From an uncultured Sutterella sp. (GTDB lineage: Bacteria; Pseudomonadota; Gammaproteobacteria; Burkholderiales; Burkholderiaceae_F), in NCBI GenBank assembly GCA_900546995.1, contig URFF01000033.1:1-19197 (forward strand): a stretch of DNA of 19,197 nucleotides, read 5' to 3'. This document shows positions 14,185 through 19,197 of the stretch, piece after piece. The translations under genes were made by a program, and so were the position numbers. The stretch's first letter is position 1. Every line of letters begins with the position of its first letter. The notes beneath the pieces were generated by a model. It did no database searches. It was not told where the DNA came from and saw only the letters and a program-made list of their open reading frames with translations.

Positions 14185-14969
14185 TGCGTATTGCATTAGG
14201 CCTTCAATATAACGGAGAAGCATTTTGCGGCTGGCAGACCCAGCCGCAAATGCCGAACGTTCAGGATACGCTAGAAGCGGCGCTAAAACAGTTCACCACG
14301 TATTCCATCAATACAGTCTGTGCGGGACGTACCGACACGGGTGTTCATGCCACGCATCAGGTGGTGGATTTTCAATCACCGGTTGATCGTCCGATGGCCT
14401 CTTGGATAAGAGGCGTGAATACTTTTTTACCGTCGACGGTGAGTGTTCGTTGGGCGCATGTGGTGCCGGACGATTTTTCTTCCCGTTTTAGCGCGACCGA
14501 AAGAACGTACGAATACTGGATCCTCAACGACCCGGTTCGAGATCCTTTGACTGCTGGAAAAGTCGGTTGGGTGTTTCGCCCGTGCGATGAAATGAAGATG
14601 CAACAGGCAGCAAATCTCCTATTGGGCGAACATGATTTTTCCAGTTTCAGAGCGTCGGAATGCCAAGCTAAAAGCCCGATTCGAACCATGCACGAAATCA
14701 CGATTCGCCGTCGGGGGCGCTTTATCGCCATTCGCCTTCGCGCGAACGCTTTTTTGCATCATATGGTTCGCAATATTGTGGGTAGCCTCGTTTATGTTGG
14801 CACCGGGCGGGAAAATCTCGAGTGGTTTGAGCGGATTTTCAAGGCGTGCGACCGGCGCCTGGCTGCTCCCACCTTTGCCGCCGGGGGCTTGTATCTTGTT
14901 GGCGTTCGCTATCCGGACGTCTTTGGACTGCCTCAATATTCGCCTTGTCAGTGGGATTTTCCCACTTAA
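14184..14969 (+). CDS. truA: tRNA pseudouridine(38-40) synthase
   Basis: A 261-residue enzyme that makes pseudouridine at positions 38-40 of the anticodon stem-loop of many tRNAs. The catalytic Asp51 lies in AGRTDTGVHA, the TruA form of the motif. Other family landmarks are GLQYNGEAFCGWQ at the N terminus, RTYEYWI, FSSFRASECQAKSPIRT and FLHHMVRNIVG. The length is normal. The ATG shares its A with the fimV stop, so translation is coupled. The last codons contain a 7-bp stem (14950-14956 with 14960-14966) that has no U tract after it. accD follows directly, with no trp gene between. Confidence 0.96.
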   Translation: MRIALGLQYNGEAFCGWQTQPQMPNVQDTLEAALKQFTTYSINTVCAGRTDTGVHATHQVVDFQSPVDRPMASWIRGVNTFLPSTVSVRWAHVVPDDFSSRFSATERTYEYWILNDPVRDPLTAGKVGWVFRPCDEMKMQQAANLLLGEHDFSSFRASECQAKSPIRTMHEITIRRRGRFIAIRLRANAFLHHMVRNIVGSLVYVGTGRENLEWFERIFKACDRRLAAPTFAAGGLYLVGVRYPDVFGLPQYSPCQWDFPT

Positions 14970-14977
14970 ATATTGGC

Positions 14978-14983
14978 TATAAT
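14978..14983 (+). promoter_or_regulatory. Possible -10 box for accD
   Basis: A perfect TATAAT 48 bases before the accD ATG. No -35 hexamer of any quality stands 16-18 bases upstream, so a promoter here would be weak or activator-dependent. A 7-bp stem (14988-14994 with 15005-15011) lies in the following leader. Confidence 0.3.
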
Positions 14984-15030
14984 CGTTTGCGTTTATTTTT
15001 GCGAAAACGCATTGTTGAAAAGGATAACTC

Positions 15031-15918
15031 ATGAGTTGGATCGATCGTTTATTGCCTCGAATTCATAAGCGTGAAGAAAACGAGACAAACGAGAAGAAAA
15101 AAGAAAGAGCGATTCCCGAAGGACTGTGGACCAAGTGTCCCAATTGCGAGCAGGTGCTCTATACCGAAGAGTTGGAAGATTCGCTGATGGTCTGCCCCAA
15201 GTGCGGCTTTCACATGCGCTTGTCGGCTCGCACCCGTGTGGAGTCCTTTCTTGATCCGCAAAATCAGGTGGAGTTGGCCGAAGAGGTTGAACCGGCTGAC
15301 CCCTTGAAGTTTGTTGACAGCAAACCCTATCCCGCCCGTATCGCTCAAGCTCAGCAAAAAACGCATGAAACCGATGCACTCGTTGTCAAGCGCGGGACGC
15401 TTCGCGGATTGCCCGTGGTGGTTGCCGCATTTGACTTTAACTTCATGGGTGGCTCCATGGGATCCGTGGTGGGGGAACGCTTTGTGCGGGGTGTGGCTGA
15501 GGCAACGCGTTTGAAATGTCCCTTTGTGTGTTTTGCCGCTTCGGGTGGCGCCCGTATGCAAGAAGGGCTTTTGTCTTTGATGCAGATGGCTAAAACCACG
15601 GCGGCCATTGCCGGCCTTGGTCAGGAAAAGTTGCCCTTCATTTCGGTTTTAACCGATCCAACGATGGGTGGCGTGTCAGCCAGTTTCGCATTCATGGGGG
15701 ATGTGGTCATCGCTGAGCCGAAAGCGTTGATTGGATTTGCCGGACCTCGCGTGATTGAACAGACCGTGCGTGAAAAGTTACCCGATGGTTTCCAACGCTC
15801 GGAATTCTTACTGAAAAAGGGTGCTATTGACATGATCGTGGACCGCCGGGAGATGCGGGCCAATATCGCTGAGATTATCGCGATGCTCATGCGACGTCGA
15901 ATCACTGACGCGGAATAA
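15031..15918 (+). CDS. accD: Acetyl-CoA carboxylase carboxyltransferase subunit beta
   Basis: A 295-residue carboxyltransferase beta subunit. With AccA it moves the carboxyl group from biotin to acetyl-CoA, giving malonyl-CoA for fatty acid synthesis. The N-terminal zinc ribbon has four cysteines at 36, 39, 55 and 58 (TKCPNCE and VCPKCGF). The crotonase-fold core has FMGGSMGSVVGERFVRG and the oxyanion-forming SGGARMQEG, then DPTMGGVSASFAFMGD. Length and order are normal. AAGGA lies about 8 bases before the ATG. It stands between truA and folC, the conserved neighbourhood. Confidence 0.97.
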   Translation: MSWIDRLLPRIHKREENETNEKKKERAIPEGLWTKCPNCEQVLYTEELEDSLMVCPKCGFHMRLSARTRVESFLDPQNQVELAEEVEPADPLKFVDSKPYPARIAQAQQKTHETDALVVKRGTLRGLPVVVAAFDFNFMGGSMGSVVGERFVRGVAEATRLKCPFVCFAASGGARMQEGLLSLMQMAKTTAAIAGLGQEKLPFISVLTDPTMGGVSASFAFMGDVVIAEPKALIGFAGPRVIEQTVREKLPDGFQRSEFLLKKGAIDMIVDRREMRANIAEIIAMLMRRRITDAE

Positions 15919-15937
15919 GTGAGAATGACACCTTTTT

Positions 15938-15965
15938 CTCGACCATGCCGCAAGGTGTGGTCGAG
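15938..15965 (+). other. Stem-loop between accD and folC
   Basis: CTCGACCA (15938-15945) and TGGTCGAG (15958-15965) form a perfect 8-bp stem with a 12-base loop, followed by CTGTTTTAGG. The short T run is offset by three bases, so this is at best a weak terminator or attenuator; an RNA processing or stability element is equally possible. Confidence 0.5.
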
Positions 15966-15984
15966 CTGTTTTAGGCACTGAAAA

Positions 15985-17256
15985 ATGCAGGAAAATCGTC
16001 AAACATTAAATGACTGGTTGCGCTTTGTGGAGTCGCAGCATCCGGAGTCCGTTATTCATTTGGGATTGGAGCGCATGACAACGATGCTGGGGCGTCTTGC
16101 CATTCGTTTCGACTGCCCGGTCATCACCGTGGCAGGCACAAACGGCAAAGGCAGTACCTGTGCGATGCTTGAGTCCATTTATCGGGCGGCGGGCTTTAAA
16201 ACCGCAATGCACACCTCTCCACACATGTTGCGCTTTAATGAGCGGGCCTGCTTAAACGGAAAAGAAGTTGAAGATGCGCCGCTTATTGAGGCCTTCGCGG
16301 AAGTGGATGCTGCTCGTGACGGTTTGCCTCTTACGTATTTTGAATTTACGGCGCTAGCGATTTTGCGTGTTTTCCAAAAAGCCAAGCCTGATGTGGTGAT
16401 TTTGGAAATCGGCTTGGGCGGGCGGCTCGATGCAATTAACGCTTTGGAGCCCACGGCAAGCATTGTGACCACCATTGGCATTGACCACGAAGCTTTTCTC
16501 GGCAATACCCGCGATAGTATCGGTTGGGAAAAAGCGCACATTTATCGCAAAGGCAAGCCTGCTATTTGCGCTGACCGCAATCCGCCCACAAAACTCATGC
16601 AATACGCTCAAGCCTTGGGTTGCGATCTTCAGGTTTACGGGCATGACTTTGACATCAAGGATAACGGCAAAGGACTCACCTTTGAGGGACATCATTCGGT
16701 GTGGACCGTGCCTTATCCAGCGCTAGCCGGGCATAATCAATTTGATAATGCGGCGGGCGTCTTGGCCATTGTTGATGCGTTAAAGGAAAAATTGCCGGTA
16801 TCAGAGGAGGCGATTAGCCGAGGTCTTCAAACCGTTCGGGTGCGGGCGCGTTTTGAATGCGTCAGTCAATCGCCCTTAACCTATTTGGATGTCGGTCACA
16901 ATCCCCATGCGGCTCGCGTTTTGGCGCAAAATGTGAAGTCGCTTCCCAAAGAGGGAAAGACGATCGCCGTTTTCGGCATGCTCGCTGACAAAGACATGCT
17001 CGATGTCATCAAAATTATGAAAGCGGTGATTGATGAGTGGTACATCGCCACGCTGCCGCCGCCTCGTGGAGCCACGGCTGAGCTTTTGAAGCGAACGATG
17101 TTGGAAGCCGGGGTTGAAGATAGTAAAATCAATGTGTTAGACGATATCCCGGAAGCGCTTCAAAAAGCGCAGCACGAGGCCCGTACCACTGATACAATAA
17201 TCGTCTTTGGTTCCTTTGTGACAGTGACGGCAACGTTGCCGTTCTTTACCCGTTAA
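15985..17256 (+). CDS. folC: Bifunctional dihydrofolate synthase / folylpolyglutamate synthase
   Basis: A 423-residue Mur-ligase-family enzyme that joins glutamate to dihydropteroate and extends the polyglutamate tail of folates, using ATP in the cytoplasm. The P-loop is VAGTNGKGST (residues 49-58). Further landmarks are TSPHMLRFNER, TYFEFTALAI, ILEIGLGGRLDAIN with the catalytic-site Glu, TTIGIDHEAFLG, and the C-terminal-domain YLDVGHNPHAAR. The length is normal for the bacterial form. The ATG at 15985 has only a weak ribosome-binding site (AGGCACTGAAA). A SPOR-protein gene starts 4 bases after the stop. Confidence 0.96.
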   Translation: MQENRQTLNDWLRFVESQHPESVIHLGLERMTTMLGRLAIRFDCPVITVAGTNGKGSTCAMLESIYRAAGFKTAMHTSPHMLRFNERACLNGKEVEDAPLIEAFAEVDAARDGLPLTYFEFTALAILRVFQKAKPDVVILEIGLGGRLDAINALEPTASIVTTIGIDHEAFLGNTRDSIGWEKAHIYRKGKPAICADRNPPTKLMQYAQALGCDLQVYGHDFDIKDNGKGLTFEGHHSVWTVPYPALAGHNQFDNAAGVLAIVDALKEKLPVSEEAISRGLQTVRVRARFECVSQSPLTYLDVGHNPHAARVLAQNVKSLPKEGKTIAVFGMLADKDMLDVIKIMKAVIDEWYIATLPPPRGATAELLKRTMLEAGVEDSKINVLDDIPEALQKAQHEARTTDTIIVFGSFVTVTATLPFFTR

Positions 17257-17260
17257 ACCC

Positions 17261-18265
17261 ATGCAAGAGAATCACCCGTCCGATCAAGCGCAGCAAATCA
17301 GGCAGCCTGAAGAGGTTTCAGCTGGTCGTCCTGAGACAATGGTGACGCCCGACGCTCAAATGACTGAGCGTCAGGCGAAAGCCCGCTTGCGTCATCGCGT
17401 CATCGGCGGATTGGTGCTTGTTGCAACCGCTGTCGTCTTTTTGCCACTTGTTTTTGAAACGCCTGCTATCGATACGCAGGAAGAAGCGCAAACGCGAATT
17501 CCGGCTATTCCCAAAGAACCTCTTGATAAATTGGAACTGGTGGTCAATCGACCCGAGCCCGTTTCGATGGGTAAAGGGCCGCTTAAGGATTTAACGCAGC
17601 CTAACGAAGTCGGGGAGGAGGCGCCCGCTCCAATGGCAGCTGACACGCAAGTCGCTTCAACCGGCACGCTTTTTATTCAGGTGCTTGCCACCAGCAGTGA
17701 GCGTGGCGCCATGCGTGAGATGGCGAAGTATCAGGCGATGGGGTTGCCGGTTTACGCAGTGAAGGTTCAGAAAAAATCGGCCACTTTGTGGCGTGTGCGT
17801 TTGGGGCTATTTAAGACCAAGGCTGAGGCTGAAAAGGTCGTTCAGTATCTCAATAGCCAAAACATTTCTCACATGCCGATTCAGGTGGAAAAAACACAAT
17901 CCAATGCGATTGAACGATTAAAACCTGAAGAGACACTTAAGACGGCAACGAAAAAGGCGACTGAGGCGGCCGAACAGGCAAAAGCCTCAAAGCCTCAGGC
18001 GAGCGCACAAAAGTCGGTGACGAAGTCGTCTGCGCCAACGCAAAAAGCGTCTTCTTCGCAAAGCGCGGCCAGTAAGCCCAAGACTCAAGCGGCAAAGCCT
18101 GCTGGCAAGTCGCAAACTCAGGCACCCAAAGCCGCAACGAAACCGGTAGCCAAACCTCAGGCGAGTAAGAAAATCGACGACGATCCGCTAGCCGGCATGA
18201 TTCGTAATGCCGAGCGGGATTTCATTGCCGAGCAGCTTGCCAAAGAGCGTGCTCAAAAACACTAA
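17261..18265 (+). CDS. dedD: SPOR-domain membrane protein (DedD position)
   Basis: A 334-residue single-pass inner-membrane protein with a SPOR domain, which binds glycan strands lacking stem peptides at division septa. Order: cytoplasmic N terminus (1-46, with basic RQAKARLRHR before the helix), one membrane helix (about 47-65), a Pro/Glu-rich linker, a SPOR domain (about 135-210: TLFIQVLATSSERGAMREMA ... LWRVRLGLFKTKAEAEKVVQYL). A roughly 95-residue Lys/Ala/Ser/Gln/Pro-rich tail follows, and the protein ends in a charged helix (DDDPLAGMIRNAERDFIAEQ and on). In E. coli DedD the SPOR domain is at the C terminus, so the tail is unusual. The symbol is given by position between folC and cvpA-purF. 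No Shine-Dalgarno is apparent; translation probably depends on coupling with folC, 4 bases upstream. Confidence 0.85.
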   Translation: MQENHPSDQAQQIRQPEEVSAGRPETMVTPDAQMTERQAKARLRHRVIGGLVLVATAVVFLPLVFETPAIDTQEEAQTRIPAIPKEPLDKLELVVNRPEPVSMGKGPLKDLTQPNEVGEEAPAPMAADTQVASTGTLFIQVLATSSERGAMREMAKYQAMGLPVYAVKVQKKSATLWRVRLGLFKTKAEAEKVVQYLNSQNISHMPIQVEKTQSNAIERLKPEETLKTATKKATEAAEQAKASKPQASAQKSVTKSSAPTQKASSSQSAASKPKTQAAKPAGKSQTQAPKAATKPVAKPQASKKIDDDPLAGMIRNAERDFIAEQLAKERAQKH

Positions 18266-18283
18266 CCATAGGAAGACTCAACT

Positions 18284-18769
18284 GTGAATGAATTAGACTG
18301 GGCCATCGTGATTGTGTTGGCACTCTCGACAATAGTGGGCGTTGCCCGTGGTGTCATCCGCGAAATCCTCTCCATTGTGGGGTGGGTGATCGGGATTGTA
18401 TTCGCGTTAAAGTACTCGACCGAGTTAGCTGATAAAATCCCGCTCGAAAGTTTGGGACCGGCGGTGCGTACGATTATCGCGGCCGTGGTGATTTGTGTTG
18501 TGTGCGTTTTCGCGATCGGGTTACTCGGAACCATTTTGCGCAAAATGCTCGAAGCGGCCAATATCAGTGCGGAAGACCGGATTTTGGGGAGTGTTTTCGG
18601 ACTGCTTAGAGGCGTGGTGTTTGTCTGTGCGGTGGTGTTTTTAGCCGGCATGACCTCGGCGCCGACCACTTCCATGTGGCGTCACTCGTTTTGCATTCCT
18701 TTGGCAGAAAACGGCATTGACATGATGATGCCATTTTTGCCAGAGTCGCTTGCTGAGCTTCGCCGCTAA
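18284..18769 (+). CDS. cvpA: CvpA family membrane protein
   Basis: A 161-residue inner-membrane protein of the CvpA family, named for its need in colicin V secretion in E. coli and linked to envelope stress tolerance; its molecular function is not settled. It has four hydrophobic helices (residues about 4-20, 27-45, 63-85, 98-121) and the family motif GVARGVIREILSIVGW near the N terminus. The start is GTG at 18284, with AGGAAG about 8 bases upstream. It follows the SPOR gene by 18 bases and precedes purF by 50, the usual cvpA-purF pair. Confidence 0.93.
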   Translation: MNELDWAIVIVLALSTIVGVARGVIREILSIVGWVIGIVFALKYSTELADKIPLESLGPAVRTIIAAVVICVVCVFAIGLLGTILRKMLEAANISAEDRILGSVFGLLRGVVFVCAVVFLAGMTSAPTTSMWRHSFCIPLAENGIDMMMPFLPESLAELRR

Positions 18770-18780
18770 AATAGAACCGA

Positions 18781-18805
18781 TTTTTCTCTTTTCTCTTTTT
18801 TCTTT
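18781..18805 (+). repeat. Polypyrimidine tract upstream of purF
   Basis: Twenty-five consecutive pyrimidines, mostly T with single C residues at intervals of 2-7 bases, fill the gap between cvpA and the purF ribosome-binding site (AAGGA). The mRNA would carry a U-rich single-stranded stretch, which might help ribosomal protein S1 binding. No hairpin is attached, so it is not a standard terminator. Confidence 0.5.
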
Positions 18806-18819
18806 AAGGATTGATCATC

Positions 18820-19197
18820 ATGTGTGGGATTGTGGGTTTATATTCTCAAGAGCCTGTGAACCAACGCCTGTACGACTCGTTGCTGCTTTTGCAGCATCGT
18901 GGTCAAGATGCCGCCGGTATCGCAACGCTTGACGGGTTGACCTTTCATATGCATAAAGCCATGGGCTTGGTGCGAGATGTTTTCCGCACGCGTAACATGC
19001 GTGATTTGTTGGGCACAAGCGGTGTGGGCCAGGTGCGTTACCCGACGCAAGGCAACGCCGACAGCAATGAAGAAAGTCAACCGTTTTATGTGAACGCCCC
19101 TTACGGCATCATGTTTGTGCACAATGGCAACCTCACCAATGCCGAGGCGTTAAAGCAAGAACTTTACGATGCCGATCGCCGTCACATCAACACGACA
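18820..19197 (+). CDS. purF: Amidophosphoribosyltransferase, 5' part only
   Basis: The first 126 codons of PurF, cut by the window edge. The enzyme makes 5-phosphoribosylamine from PRPP and glutamine, the first step of purine synthesis. The chain begins MCGIVGLYS, so Cys2 becomes the N-terminal nucleophile of the class II glutamine amidotransferase domain after Met removal; no propeptide is present, as in E. coli PurF. Further motifs are LLQHRGQDAAGIAT, GQVRYPTQGNAD (GxxRYxTxG) and FVHNGNLTN. The ATG at 18820 follows AAGGA by 9 bases. Everything after residue 126, including the PRPP-binding domain, lies outside the window. Confidence 0.95.
   Translation, partial: MCGIVGLYSQEPVNQRLYDSLLLLQHRGQDAAGIATLDGLTFHMHKAMGLVRDVFRTRNMRDLLGTSGVGQVRYPTQGNADSNEESQPFYVNAPYGIMFVHNGNLTNAEALKQELYDADRRHINTT

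Noticed and set aside
1..19197. Search for CRISPR repeats, insertion sequences, integrase or toxin-antitoxin pairs, defence genes, tRNA or rRNA.
   Set aside because: No regularly spaced repeats, transposase or integrase motifs, defence-type domains or cloverleaf sequences were seen on reading both strands; the 84-residue acidic protein has no toxin or antitoxin partner beside it.

Overview
The window looks like a chromosomal segment of a betaproteobacterium in the order Burkholderiales. This is inferred from the gene order fimV-truA-accD-folC-(SPOR protein)-cvpA-purF, which is a Beta/Gammaproteobacterial arrangement, together with a short pyruvoyl-type Psd next to PssA. The moderate G+C and the trimmed biosynthetic content would fit a host-associated family such as Sutterellaceae, but I cannot prove the family without a search. 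No insertion sequence, prophage, CRISPR, tRNA or rRNA is visible, and I found no clear new defence or mobile system.

Layout. (1) 153-4897 is a visibly A+T-richer lipopolysaccharide (LPS) block: a GT4 glycosyltransferase, a periplasmic SIMPL-domain protein and a GT9 heptosyltransferase-like enzyme on the minus strand, then two translationally coupled GT2 glycosyltransferases on the plus strand, diverging from the GT9 gene. (2) 5014-7560 (+) holds psd and pssA, the two steps that make phosphatidylethanolamine, then a strong terminator that also seems to carry promoter elements, then a fumarylacetoacetate-hydrolase-family enzyme and a single-domain rhodanese. (3) 7633-7896 (-) is rpsT with a strong promoter and a structured leader; divergent to it is murJ (+), whose only obvious -10 box lies so close to the ATG that its mRNA may be leaderless. 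(4) 9808-12262 (-) is a second A+T-rich LPS block: an unknown 84-residue acidic protein, a GT2 glycosyltransferase and an O-antigen ligase (waaL). (5) 12385-19197 (+) is the housekeeping run fimV, truA, accD, folC, a SPOR-domain protein, cvpA and the 5' part of purF. It has overlapping or closely spaced genes and is probably one or a few long transcripts.

How the genes fit together. Most of the first two thirds serves the cell envelope: membrane phospholipid (psd, pssA), lipid II flipping (murJ), LPS core extension (GT4, GT9, GT2 enzymes) and ligation of O-antigen or a terminal glycan to core (waaL). The last third mixes peptidoglycan-binding or polarity proteins (FimV, SPOR) with fatty-acid (AccD), folate (FolC), tRNA modification (TruA) and purine (PurF) genes. 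The trp genes that often sit between truA and accD in relatives are absent here. Regulatory elements supported by the sequence are four terminators (one bidirectional), two good sigma-70-type promoters (rpsT and the 84-residue protein operon), several weaker promoter candidates and a switch-like rpsT leader.
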